From Myrmaecium sp. VS I D KN 1 (lineage: Eukaryota > Ascomycota > Dothideomycetes > Valsariales > Valsariaceae): 64,000 bases of DNA. This document shows positions 12,493 to 24,230 of this stretch, piece by piece. The notes under the pieces were generated by a model that saw only the letters and a list, made by a program, of their open reading frames with translations, was not told where the DNA came from and searched no databases. Made by a program: the position numbers and the translations under genes. The stretch covers positions 1,364,001-1,428,000 of the forward strand of contig JADQAV010000009.1 of assembly GCA_019775845.1 (NCBI GenBank). The letters run 5' to 3'. The first letter of the stretch is position 1. Each line of letters starts with the position of its first letter.

Positions 12493-13821
12493 TGATCGGG
12501 GCCGCCATCCCCTTGATCTTATTTATTCTAATCCGCGTTCTAGCGCCGGGATACCTTTGGGATATACCTTTTTCCTTCACATTTGGCGTTTATGTTTGAC
12601 TTGATCTCAATCAAGCGGGGTGGCTCTCAGCATCTTTTCCTTTCCTCTTTTTTAAGCTCCTTTGTCGACGGCCAAGGCAAAAGGACCGATCATGACCATG
12701 AATCCACATCGCATATCATCATCTACTTTCCACATGTTTGTCATTCTCTTGACATATCTCCGCGTGTTTTCAAGATGCATCTCATCATCAGCTTTCATTT
12801 TTCTCCCTATCCATACAAGGATACTATAACCGGGTGGGATGGAGGACTGCTTGTCAGAGCTTCCTAACGTGCTCATTCAGTTTCAACTGGCCATCTGATA
12901 CCATGGACAATCGTTCTTTCTCTGTTCACATATTCGTCATCTCGCTGCGAGTGTGCATGATACAATTCTCTTGTCTTTCCCACTTCCCTTTTCGACCGAG
13001 ACGTTCTTGCAAGAGCTATCGCTGTCAATTGCCATTCGGTATGCACGCGAAGGACGTTTGAGAACTCTAACAAGCCGCACGGCGATGTAGGAGACAGTAA
13101 AGCGATGTAATCTAATTCAAATAGGTCGAAACCAGTTCCATTCACGAGGGGAGTACTAGTACTGAAGTTCTGCAAGTGGCTGGTAGAAAGGTGATTGCGG
13201 CTATGGAAGAAGGCAAACGTTATGTCCCACTCGGAAATGGAAGGCGCGGGTGGGTGGGATGTCTTCGAAGATTTGACAGTTATCCATAGTCGGTAGGTAC
13301 TGCCCAGTAGGTAAGGCAGTGGCAGCTCGACTTGACTTCGACCCTGCAAGCCACGACGTCCTTCCTTCCATCCTCCTTTCGACTTCCACGCTCCACGACC
13401 GTTCTTCTTGCTTTCTTCCTGTCAATCGACCCATTCCACGACTACTTCGTTAAGCTTGAGCTTGACTTTGTACGTCGTCTTGGGGTCTCTTTTACTAAGG
13501 TCTTCCTCAAGCTTCTTTTCCAGCCGAATACTTCGTGGGTGATCTTGTCCGGACGCTCTCGAACGATCGCTCGCAGGTTTGTCACCACGTGCCGGTCATT
13601 GCGGTCAGTTCGAGACTCGTCACTGCGTGCGGTCCATTTCGTGCCGTGTCTAGGGCTAAGGGAGTCGAAGTGGGGGTCTTCAGCTTGACAACTACCTCCG
13701 CGTTCACTCTTTTCACGTCCGACCAAGGCAACTCACTCTGTCCTCACCGATCTACATCTGTCCCCGCAACTGGAGAGCATCGTGCTGATCTTGTTCCGTC
13801 AGCTTCCGCTAGCCTCTGTCG
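12493..13821. other. Intergenic: 3' flank of the coiled-coil gene and leader of the next gene
   Basis: No supportable gene. The longest minus-strand frame (12873-13349) has no ATG at its start and no family features. The right part is T/C-rich and probably holds promoter and 5' leader of the gene at 13822. Confidence 0.55.
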
Positions 13822-15399
13822 ATGGTGCGGGAGGTTCCCACTCTACATCCCAGTCAACACGTGGAGCTGCCTGCACCTCCGTCGATCATCACCGCGGAAA
13901 CTTCCCAGAACAACATCATCGGCGACATGCTCGACAAGCACGTTACGCGAGGGGTCATACGCGGCCGTTCGACCGCGGTATACGACATGCGGTACCTTCC
14001 TATGGACGACGTGCTTAGGCCCAAGCGCGCTGCGAGTCTCCGGCAAGAAGAGGACGTGGGTGAAGGTGTAGCTGACATATCCACCTCGGATGGCACGCTG
14101 GAGATCTCGCCTGATGGTAAACACAAGAGTTATAGAGACATTGACTCCGGTTATGTGCACCTTCCGCGCCGGTGCTCCTGGCGATTGAGAAGGCTTAGGC
14201 GCAAATATCTCGAGAAAATACACCTCCAGGACGAAGAGCATTCGAAGGCTGAAGTTTCCACGTCGAACCGATACGAGGTCTCTGTTAATGGGTCTTCCAA
14301 ATTCGAGCACACGGTTTGTCACGGCCTCGGGAAGCTGTCAGAAGCGGAGGAAGACAGGGGTGCGGTCAATACCACTGCGCAGGCTGATACCAAGCGGAAA
14401 ACTGTGTTCCAGTATGGGTCCTCGAAGGCCTCAGTGCGGCAACAGGGTGATACTCAACCCCCGAGGCTTAGTGAAAGTACTGTTGTAGCCACGAACAATA
14501 GCTATGTCATGGATAAGGCGGCCGACAGAGGGATGACCGGACGCGCCTCGGAGAGAGTAGGTCTTCGAATATCTTATAGGCAGAAAGCACGCAACACTGA
14601 CACATACGGATAGCGTTCGGGCACAGCCTTCAGGAACATATCGGCTCTGAAACATGATTTAGTCTGTTCTCCCTCTTCGTCTCCATTTGAAATGCTCCCG
14701 CCAATAGCTCAGTTTGCAGCCAATCTTCGAGGCGAGCATCCCAAGTTCACAAGTCCTTCCCAACGCATTCGTTCGGTGAAACAAGACTGTCTACGTACTC
14801 CCACTCCAACTCAGGCCCCGGCGCCTTTGGATGTTCCCGCCACTCGTGGGCGGAAAAGGTCCTTCAGGGAATATAGCAACGTTTTCAACATTCCTTATCG
14901 AGGTCCGTTGCGAAAGATGCTATTGCATGACACCTTGCCGCATGAGGCGCAGAATCGCCCCTGGAAACTGGCGTGTCAAGACCCAGGCTTTACAATATTC
15001 GAAGACGGATGGCTCAAACGGGATGGCGTGAAGCCTGCAGCCTATCAAGCGGACGAAGAAGGGGCCGGCGAGGCGCAAGGTGAGACTTCCGATTTCGAAG
15101 ATGAGGTAGACGAAAACATTCCGCCTGATACCGACGACGAGGACGGTATCAGCACTGTTGAAGAGCAAGAGCATCAAAGTACCCCTACCCCACCCTACCG
15201 GCTTCACCCTACCATCGTCACGACTCCTGACAGTGGTGAGCAAGACGTTGATCTCGACATCACTTCACTTTCCCGGGACTGGGAGATGGAAAGCGGTATT
15301 CCCGGAAGTTCCTCCTCGGCTACTCTGGATGGGGGAACAGTCGTAGAGAATGGGGAGGCCGAGTACTTTCCGCTTCCTCGGATTCCATGGCACCAATGA
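13822..15399 (+). CDS. Uncharacterised two-exon protein, probably fungus-specific
   Basis: Exons 13822-14556 and 14713-15399 join in phase 0 through a 156-nt intron (GTAGGT donor, GCTCAG acceptor, with a CACTGACAC branch-like site inside), giving 473 residues. The two halves share one frame and are separated only by the stop at 14611-14613, which lies within the proposed intron. Visible features: a YDMRYLPMDDVLRPKRA block near residues 54-71; a basic cluster RRCSWRLRRLRRKYL near 113-127; a conserved-looking block RKRSFREYSNVFNIPY then RGPLRKMLLHD in exon 2; and an acidic tail (DEVDENIPPDTDDEDG). No enzymatic motif is seen and no function is proposed. The true start could lie in an additional 5' exon. 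An alternative reading is two separate single-exon genes, less likely because the second has no well-placed ATG upstream of its conserved block. Confidence 0.55.
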
Positions 15400-16812
15400 T
15401 CAATTTCGTCACAGGGTCGAGGACATGTGCTATTCGTGAGCTGACCCTCAATTAAGACAGTCTACCGATGAGGATCTACCGATGAGGAGGATATTATTTA
15501 CTTGCACCATTAGCTTTACAGCATGTTCAGCAGCCGGGTATGCCAAAACTCTGGCAGCAGGGTGCGATGCAATCGCCGTCCATGTCTCCATCCTTATTGT
15601 TGCTACTACAACAGCTTCTCTCTGTCTTGGGCAATGGGCATATTGACCTTTGCACGCGAGCTACATATCTGAACCTGAAAAAAAGGGAACGTCTTGCTGG
15701 AGATTCAAGGTGGATGGTCGTCATATCATCGGTGGAGCTTGCAATTTACATACAATTCTTGTCTATGCATATCATGCGGTATAATGCTCAGAATTCTACT
15801 AGCTGGCTTGCGTTCGCACTGTCACCCTGAATTATTTTTCCCGTCATTTGAGTTTTGAGTTCGCGTCTTCACTGCCCAGTGGAGATTGAGATGGGGTGGA
15901 CGAAGTCGGACGGATGGTGCGGTTTTTTGCTTCCCTCTCCTTTTCTTTGCGCCTAGGTGGATTTATTATTGCTATGTGTCATGGCAATTTTGTTAGCGTG
16001 GCGAGGGAGCGTCCCAAAGAAGCAGCGTACTGCGTGAGAGATGTGCACGCGATATGAGCGATACCGTGCTTTTGCTCTTTTTCTTTGCTAAGTGAGAACG
16101 GAAAAGGGCCGAACGAGCAGATTAGAACACAGCGAAGAGAGAGCGGAAGTAGCAGGGAAGGATGAGAACAAGGATGTGAGGTCCTTTCTTCTTCATTCAC
16201 TCAATCAATCCTTTATCTTTGTATGCCATCCGCAGCGTGGTCATCTACTCTGGGACAATGTGTGGATTGGAATCCCCTCTTATGCTTTCTCCTTCCTCCC
16301 TTCTTAAAGAAGGGAAAAGTCTTGCACGTATAGCTAGCTCTGCCTGCGATGTTCAGGATGCTGCAGCAAAACACGTTCCGCCTTTCCTGTCTCCGTTACC
16401 CGTCCTCCATTTTCGATTTTACAATCCGTGCTGGCTGGCTGGCTGGTTGGCTGGCTGGCGGCTGCTACTGTCGTATCGAAGACCTCGAGCGTTACTACAT
16501 GAGGAGATGATGAGAAGGCTATTTGACGCAGTGCAAGGAAGGGAAAGGGGTCGATCGGAGCAACCCATCGAAAAGCTTTCCGTTTTCTCCCTCGGGGTTT
16601 GCTGCAGATGTTTGTTCCAGTCCGCTGGTGTGATGGCTGGAAGAAGAACGAAGGTAGTGGGTTCGCAGGTTAGGTGGCTAACTTGTCTTCTGGTTGGTTA
16701 TAGTGCGCGTGGGCGATGGGAGCACGCGAAAGGGACCTCAAAGATATAAACCGGATATCGTGAGTCGAATGGGTGGTGGTACACTAGGAAAGAAAGATAG
16801 GTCCTCGCTCGT
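15400..16812. other. Intergenic between convergent genes
   Basis: No supportable gene. It holds the 3' flank of the gene ending at 15399 and, on the other strand, the 3' flank of the H4 variant. Frames such as 16219-16749 start at non-ATG codons and translate to low-complexity peptide. Confidence 0.55.
16431..16460. repeat. (GGCT)n microsatellite
   Basis: About seven copies of a CTGG/GGCT tetramer with one substitution (GGTT). Confidence 0.8.
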
Positions 16813-17812
16813 TCAACGACTCGGGTCGCCAAAACCGTAGATCGGTCGACCAAGCTAAAAACGAAGAGAAGACTGTTACTAGACTGCACTGGATAACCAC
16901 GCCCCAGGGAAGGCGGAGGAAACTCACCCGATTTAAGACGAAGACGACATCGCTCACCATCACGGTCTTCCGGCCGGAGGACTCGAGGACGAAGACGATC
17001 TCACGGAGGATCTGGCGTGTTGGGTTGGGTTAGCTTTTTTTTCGCGCTCCAGGCGAGATAGGCGAGAATGGCAGGTGAAAAAGGATGTGAGGGGTTGTAA
17101 TTACCGTTTCGAGACGCTTTTTCAGCTGCGCCCGGGTTTCTTCGTAGATGGTGGCGGAGATGCGCTTGACGCCGCCGCGGCGGGCTAGACGGCTGTGAGA
17201 AAGGAGATGTGTTATTAGTTGGTCTGCACTATTGTAGAGGGAATGTGTAGAATGAACGGATAGAGAGAATGCGAACTGCCAATAGTGCTGTTCCTGGCGA
17301 AGGCAGAGAATACATGAATGACCTTGTTTCCAAGGGATGGAGGAACGGTATAAGGTGAAGAACATCTCCACCCCACTGAAAAACAGAAAAACACGAGGCG
17401 CAGCAGGGAAAGGGAAGAATAGAGGGCTTGCGACTGCAGCCACTGTGGAGGAGCAAAAAAGAAAGGAAGCAAGAAACCTACCGAATATCCGGCTTCGTCA
17501 CGCCACGAATATTGTCGCGCAAGATCTTCCTATAAAAGAGGGAAACAATCCACAATCAGCAATCTTTTCTAAACCCCGTAGTGTCGGGAGGAAGGCGTAT
17601 ATGCACTGTACTCACCGATGCCGCCTCATCGCCACCCCCTTCATCCCCAACCCTTTACCGCCCGTACCTACACCCGCAGCCGCACCCGCACCGCTCGCAC
17701 GAGCACCGGAACTGAACCGAGAAGTGGAACTGGGACCGGGCAGGCTGTAGAACTGGCGATACCGACTCGCGCTGCTGGGCCTGGCGGCGCTGGGGGGTTG
17801 GAGTCGTGCCAT
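16813..17812 (-). CDS. H4v: Histone H4 variant (H4v-like) with extended N-terminal tail
   Basis: Five exons on the minus strand: 17616-17812, 17482-17529, 17105-17192, 16928-17011 and 16813-16854, total 459 nt, 152 residues. Every junction keeps the H4 fold in frame: [20 protein letters not shown], then [20 protein letters not shown], then [18 protein letters not shown], then [16 protein letters not shown], then [13 protein letters not shown]. Canonical H4 is 103 residues and almost invariant. Here the first 66 residues are a Ser/Ala/Gly-rich extension ending in a remnant of the H4 tail, and the alpha2-alpha3 region is heavily substituted. This matches the divergent H4 variants known from filamentous ascomycetes rather than a canonical hhf gene. 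It is solitary, with no divergent H3 partner within several kb. Expected location is the nucleus; whether it forms nucleosomes is not shown by sequence. Confidence 0.9.
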
Positions 17813-18705
17813 CTTCTTCTTTGGTTTCTCTTTCTGGCGATCTTGCGATCTTGGGGGTTTTTTGTTTGGTGGAAGGGGATGTGCTGGTGTTGTCGATGTG
17901 GACGCAGCAGCAACAGAAGACGGCGTCTACTCGCTCTGCAGCGACGAGTGTGTTTTCGCACCTCCGGTCGTTTCGCGCGCCGCGCGTTCGTCGATACGGC
18001 GTATCGAGCACCACGAGAAGAAAGAAGAGAAGACAAAATAAGAGCAGGACGACAGAGAAGGGGACTTAAAGAGAGAAACTATGGGGATGCAGAGTTCGAG
18101 ATACGGAGAAAGACAAGAAAAGAGAAGTTCCGTCGCTTTTTTCCCGCGCTTTGTTATACGGTTCCTTTGCAGTCGTCGTATGGTTGCAGTGCGCGGACGA
18201 CGCAGTAGATGGGGTGAGTGGAAGAAGCTTAGGATGGCGGTGGTCGTTCAAAGATTCAAAGATGCATGGAACGTCAACTTCAAGTTGGTTGGGAGTTGCG
18301 AGGCGCATCACGTGCCGACGCGCGCGCGGGGGGAGGGGAACGGGAGGAGGGGAACTTTTGTCTGACATGGATGGTTTGGGAATGAATTGGACGAGCGTGT
18401 GACAGGCAGGCAGGCTATATAAACAGATGGATAGCATAGATAGTGAGTTTTTTTTGATTACGAATAAAATATACTGGTATGTATATAGAAAGATATATGA
18501 TATGATAAGATTTCATTAGTGCACGACAACGACAACCAGGCCGGGGTGCGAGGATTTCTAGTGGTAAGAGTAGGACAGTGTGGTTGTACTCATGAGCGAG
18601 TGTGATTACAAGAAGATGTACCAAAAAAAAGAAGAAGACGCCGATGAGGACGAAGAAGAGTGATGGAGATGCGGATTCTCCGATGCGGAAAGCCGTCATG
18701 TCAAT
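17813..18705. other. Promoter region of the H4 variant and 3' flank of svf1
   Basis: Both flanking genes are on the minus strand, so this 893-bp stretch should carry the H4-variant promoter at its left end and the svf1 terminator at its right end (AT-rich around 18415-18520). No gene seen. Confidence 0.55.
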
Positions 18706-20006
18706 TTACGAGATGAAAGTGGCTTCGGTGAAGAGCGTGCCCTCTTCCTTCTTCACTTCCTCGCCGGCTTTGACGGTCAGCTCGAGTTTCGGGGCGTACT
18801 GAATACTACCGTTAGTGACCAATCCTCATCTATTCGTAACGATAAAACTTACCTGGTAGATGTACGGCTTCGTGCCAGCAGCAGAAGCGACGATCGCCTT
18901 GACAAAACCAGGCACCTCGGCCATGACATCGACACGATCCAATCGGGTGCCGAGTTTGCCAGCCAGATCGACCTCGACATCCTTGCCATCAGCGGTTTTA
19001 CCCGACCAATGGTACGAGGCCGCCGCCGGCTCCGGCCACTCGTTGTCGCGGTCCTGGTGGATCTCGGTGTGCTTGGCCGTGCAGGAAGATCCGGCGAAGA
19101 GGATCTTGTCGTCGGCAATCACGCCTCCGACGCTGACGACAGTCGAACCGTAGGACGGCGGGGTAACGTACTCCATCATGACGGCTGAGTATGTGGGAGA
19201 CTGGAAGTTCACGAAGTTCCAGCGCGCCGCCGCGTGGTGCGGCTTCATGCCCTGCAGGGCGTGGACGAACATGCCCCGTCCCTTGAAGTCGACCTCGCCC
19301 TCCTTGGTGATGATCACTCCCTCGACTTTGCAGCGGGGCCAAAACGCGTGCCTCATTGAGCCCCACGGGTTCTTCGGGTCGGTGCCGAAGTAGCTGGTGC
19401 CGTTCTTTCCCACGACAAAACCGGGAGCCGTCTTCTCGAATTTCAGGTTGACCAAGCTCGCTTCGTTGGTGGCAGACTTGATGGTATAGGAATTCCCGTC
19501 TGCAGAGAGCTCCACCGAGACGTTGTCCGCGTAGAAGGAGTCCTTGTCGGTGTTGAAGCCGTAGTTGTTAAGAGGGTCCGACGACCAGAGGGGTTTCCGT
19601 CCATCGGGGTAGAATATCTTCGCGTTGAACTGGCAGGTGATCCTAATGCCTCTGCATGCAGAGTGTCGTCAGCCATGGACACGGGGCTGTCAGAGCGGCT
19701 TGACTTACGCGACGTTGCTGTAGATGACCTGTGCCATACCGATGTGCCCATTGTCGGCGATGACGTAGAACGTCTGCGTCTCGACGCAGGTCGAGTCCAT
19801 GGTGATCCATTTCAGGTCATCCTTCTTGAGCTCGGTGTAGGGGACCTCCTTAGCCTGTTCAGTCACCGACTGAATGGCGGAGGGTCCATAGATGGGTTCT
19901 TGGGTGCCGGCGACGTTGGCCAACCTAGAGAACGTGTTACCGGCATGCTTAGCAAGGGAGGTCGTGTCGCAGCGGAGACTGACTGTTGCTTGGCCCAGTT
20001 GAACAT
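18706..20006 (-). CDS. svf1: Survival factor 1 (Svf1-like)
   Basis: Four exons: 19984-20006 (23 nt), 19709-19924, 18853-19651 and 18706-18798, total 1131 nt, 376 residues. The tiny first exon encodes MFNWAKQ, and with exon 2 restores the conserved start [20 protein letters not shown]. Further family blocks are [20 protein letters not shown]-like text in exon 3 and the C-terminal [13 protein letters not shown]. Introns are 59, 57 and 54 nt; the first has a GTCAGT donor. Svf1 proteins have a double lipocalin-like fold. In yeast they act at ER-Golgi membranes, protect against oxidative and cold stress, and have been linked to ceramide transfer. Length agrees with the family. The gene stands 892 bp upstream of the H4 variant on the same strand, with no sign of functional coupling. 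Confidence 0.95.
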
Positions 20007-21729
20007 GGTGAGGGAGTGTAGTAGGGAGCGGGTGCTGTAAAGCTGGACGGGAGAGCTCCAAATAAGGAATGGCGGTGGGCGCGAGGGTTGCTGTCGGTCG
20101 GTGGCTCGGGGATAGGCTGATTAAAAAAAACAACGGGGGATAAGGAGAGAATGCGTTCAGGTATGAGGTGTTTTTCAGCTCACGAGCATAGGAGAGGAAA
20201 TGATAAAAAAAAGGTTCGGGATAAGGCTTTCTCGGCAACGGGGGAGTTGTACCCTGCTAAATTGCGGACGGGTCAGTCGAGGATGGGTGAACGGTGCTCG
20301 GCCCTGTCTGTGCTGGGTGAAGGGCGGACGGGGTGGGGTTTGGTGTGAGGTTCAAGTTGTTGGCAAGGCAGTGGAGCGTGGCAGCAGGGCCATTGTAAGG
20401 TAGGGCCATAGGGCGAGGGCGGTCGGCGGGCGGGCGGGCAGCGGGCCAGTGGGTTGTCGAGGTACCGGAGGGATGGCGTCTGGGCCTTGTGCCTGTCCTT
20501 GTCCTTTGCTCACCACTGGCATCTTGCTCACCTTGATCTTGACCCCTCAATCAACCTTCAACCTTGTCAAGACCTTGTCCTCGTCTGTGCCTGTGCCTGT
20601 GCCTAGGTATGCCTGTCCGTCCTTACTAAATTATCCGTACCTGTGAGTTCTGCCTGAGGTTTACCTCTGCTGAAAGAGGAAGTCCCGATGGCCCAGTAAG
20701 CTACAGACCTCGGGCGACCAATCACTCGCTGTCCTGCTCTTGATATGATGGTTGCGCTGCATAAGGAAGGTAAATAGTGAACGTCAGTAGGTGATCCTTA
20801 GGTAATTTTTACTTAGATCCCCCCCCTCATTGAACGCCTACCTACGCACCTCTGGACAGTGACTCTTTGTAATCCTTTACTTCCCTAAGGTAGGGTTCTA
20901 TCTATGTGCCTATTTAATGCGTTAGCAACGTGGTCTGCGGTGGGGAGCAGCAAGCTATCCGTTCCTATTTCTTCCTCAGCCCTCCTACGTAGGAGTACCA
21001 CTATAATAGCCGCATGCGTTCCGGAGGGAGCATCAAAAGAGCGCGCCATCACCCATCACTTTTTTGACTTATAAAGTTCTTATATACATCTAGTCAATAG
21101 TATCTTTATGCCAGAAGATCATCCGTCGGAAGCGCAGCGCACTTGCTGCACACTTCCATCCATTCCGTCCTCCCGTCACGGCCCCGGGGCGGTCCAGTTC
21201 CGCCGGCCGGTTCCAGTGCGCCGCCTCTTCCGTCTATCACGATCCGCGTTCGGTTTGATCTCGGCCCATTCCATTTCGTGCCCATGACGCCAACCTAAAC
21301 CTCGGTGCGAGACCATCACCGTCAAAGAACCTCTCTCGTCCCGTCAGATCTTCCCTCCACACTTCCACCCGCCCTGCCCCAGCTCCCTCGGTGCCCTGCC
21401 TGCCATTGATCCACGGTGCTCGCACTCCCTGCGCCCTTATCGGCCCTCACAAACAACAGCTGCAGTGGAAGCCGGCGCGCCCTCTTGGCTTCGATGGTCG
21501 GATGCGTCAGGTCCTGCCTCAAACACCACAATTAAACGCTCCGGTTAGTGCCTACATGCCTCGCCAGACGACATCATTCTCCGGCTTCCCCTCCCCCGCA
21601 TCCGCATCCACTCTCGCATATCGCCCTTCCCCATCCACACCTCCCATGCTCTTTATCGCCCATCCTTTTGCATCTCCATCTCCTCTCTTCCGCCCAATCC
21701 GCTCGCTGACGTAGCCAGTCAGAATCACC
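20007..21729. other. Divergent promoter region between svf1 and the Hal4-type kinase
   Basis: A 1.7-kb stretch upstream of two divergently transcribed genes. It contains a G-rich zone (20400-20460), CCTGTG tandem units near 20585-20605 and a more AT-rich zone at about 20750-21120. No supportable gene. The right third (21290-21720) is CT-rich leader-like DNA for the kinase. Confidence 0.55.
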
Positions 21730-24230
21730 ATGAGTTCCGGGGACGATCCGAAGGCTTCGCACCCGTCGGTGCGGTTCAGCTCCCACAATGAAGAGATATC
21801 ACCGGACCAGTCGCTACAGATGGCCGAATCCTCTTCGCCCGTCTCAAACGAAGATCTCAGCCCCGAGGCCCACGCGGAATTGCGGAATCTGACTCAAAGC
21901 CTGCAAAGTTCGCGTTTGCAGTCCAAGCGACTGGAGCATTTCTCCTACGAGCCGGTATCCTTACCGGTATCCCGCGTAAGTCCGCTCGCATCTGATGCTA
22001 CTACTAATAGCTAAAGATCGCATAGGCAGCTTCCCCAGCATCCGCGTCCGGCGCTCAAACTCCCTCCAGCGCATACCACCATGCCATATCCCCTCGACCG
22101 TCACCTCCTTCCTCCGCAATGCACTCGCCTCCGTTGACCCCCGCCGGCACATATTCCATAGAGGGGAAACCGAGTCCCCGGGGTAGCTTGAGGAAGCATC
22201 AGGATCCGGCCTTGATGACCCCTCAGGTCTCCCCACCGCACGAACCGCCACCAACATCCATTGATAGCGCAAGCACGGAGAAGAAAATCCCTTCGTCTAT
22301 CCAAACACATTCTCCGAGACAATCCGGTGACCGCCAGAAGCCTATTGTAGACGCTCCGGTCTCGCCTCATCCGCGTCAACCTCCAAACTTTACCATCGGG
22401 CCACAGGGTGATTCTCTACCTCCTTCGAGAGAGCACAGCCCGACTCGCACGTCTGGCGCCCCTTCCGGAACTACTACCCCAGGAACACAGACTCCCGTGT
22501 ACAGCAGGCCTTTCACACCAGCTGGTGAGAAGGACGATCCTTACGCCCGGTCCAGACGGGCACCTCCATCCCGACATCTTGATGCGTTGGACGCCAGGTT
22601 CATATTTGCCGGAAAGGACCCTCGGAGAAGCTATCACCGGTCTCCATCTCGCTCGACCTCCGGGGCCTTGCCTCGGTCAAGCGGCAACTTTTCGGATCGC
22701 GAAGAGAAGAGCCGCCACGGCCTGTTCGGAAGCAAAAAACACGACAAGCATCATGATAGTGATAGCAGTAGTACAAAGGCGAACCTCGGCAAGCCACACG
22801 GATCCATGTCGGAATTGAAAAGGTTCTTCAAGATTGGTGGCCATAAGCACGGGAAGGAGAAGCGATCGCAATCACCGGCGCCGTCAGTCAAAAGCACTAC
22901 GCCGGGCACGGCGACGCCGCCCTCCCGCCCTGGTTCTATGAGTGTCCCCTTCGCAGACGATCACGGACTGGAGAGCAAGTACGGCAAGTTTGGGAAGGTG
23001 TTGGGGTCTGGCGCCGGTGGATCGGTGCGCTTGATGAAGAGAAGCAGTGACGGAGTCACTTTCGCGGTCAAGCAATTCCGCGCAAGGCATTCTTACGAGA
23101 GCGAGCGCGAATATAACAAAAAGGTGACGGCGGAGTTTTGTGTCGGTTCAACGCTCCACCACGGAAACATCATCGAAACCATGGATCTGGTACACGAAAA
23201 GGGGAATTGGTACGTTGTCATGGAGTATGCCCCCTACGATCTTTTTGCTATTGTCATGACGGGCAAGATGACGCGCGAGGAGATCAGTTGCGCGACACTG
23301 CAGATATTGAGCGGAGTCACGTATTTACACAGCATGGGTCTGGCGCATCGAGACTTGAAGTTGGACAACGTCGTGGTGAACGAGCACGGGATCATGAAGA
23401 TTATCGACTTTGGGAGCGCCGCTGTCTTCCGGTATCCGTTTGAGAACGATCTTGTGCTGGCTAGTGGTGAGTAGAATTTTGCTTTGCGCGATTAAAACAA
23501 TCACCTGACCATCCGTGCAGGCATCGTCGGATCCGATCCTTATCTCGCGCCCGAGGTCTACGACCTGGCCAAGTACGACCCGCAGCCGACCGACATATGG
23601 TCCTTGGCCATCATCTTCTGTTGCATGACGCTGCGGCGATTTCCGTGGAAGGCGCCAAGGTTGTCGGACACCTCATATAAGCTGTTCGTGGCACAAGACA
23701 ACACCGGGACGCTGGCACCCAAGAAGTCAGCCGACGGCCCGTCAAAATCAGCGGTCGACCTCACCAGCGTCGCGAAAGAAGAACAGCGCAAGAACGTCGG
23801 ACCGCGCTCCGAACCTGCCTCTCGCGAGCCGTCGCATGCAGGGGAGGGCCATCACCACCATCACCACCGTCATGAGAAGGAGGAAAAGGGCGCGGAGGCC
23901 AAAGCTGGAGACCGACCGGCGGCCTCCACTACGAATGTCGCAACCGAGGCGAACGGTGCGACGCAGCACAAACAGCAGCAGGAAGTGATCAAGGGTCCTT
24001 GGCGGTTGCTCCGACTGCTCCCCCGCGAGAGCCGTCACATCATCGGACGGATGCTGGACGTAAACCCGAAGACACGAGCGACGATGCCGGAGATTCTGGC
24101 GGACAAGTGGGTTGCAACCACGCCTGTGTGCCGACAGGAGGAAGGGGGTGTGGTTATCAAGGCGGGGAACCACGAGCACACCCTGGAGCCCGGAAGCGGG
24201 GCGCCTCCGCCGCCCGCGAACCGAAAGTAA
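21730..24230 (+). CDS. sat4: Serine/threonine protein kinase, Hal4/Sat4 (Npr1) family
   Basis: Three exons, 21730-21975, 22026-23466 and 23521-24230, give 798 residues. The 50-nt first intron contains CTACTAATAG, close to the consensus branch site. Residues 1-395 or so are a Ser/Pro-rich, presumably disordered region. The kinase domain follows: Gly loop [16 protein letters not shown], catalytic Lys of FAVKQF (about residue 431), HRDLKLDN (Asp about 525), DFG (Asp about 543), and [20 protein letters not shown] spanning exon 2 to 3. The text [13 protein letters not shown] and [12 protein letters not shown] is typical of the fungal Hal4/Sat4/Npr1 group, which controls potassium and nutrient transporters at the plasma membrane. 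A long low-complexity insertion (about 660-745), with a run of six histidines, interrupts the C-lobe before the conserved [13 protein letters not shown]. Confidence 0.93.

Noticed and set aside
12873-13349. 158-residue minus-strand frame
   Set aside because: It begins at TTG, not ATG, and has no recognisable feature.
20585-21120. Possible transposon relic in the svf1-kinase spacer
   Set aside because: AT-richer DNA and short CCTGTG repeats, but no terminal repeats, target duplication or coding remnant could be found by eye.
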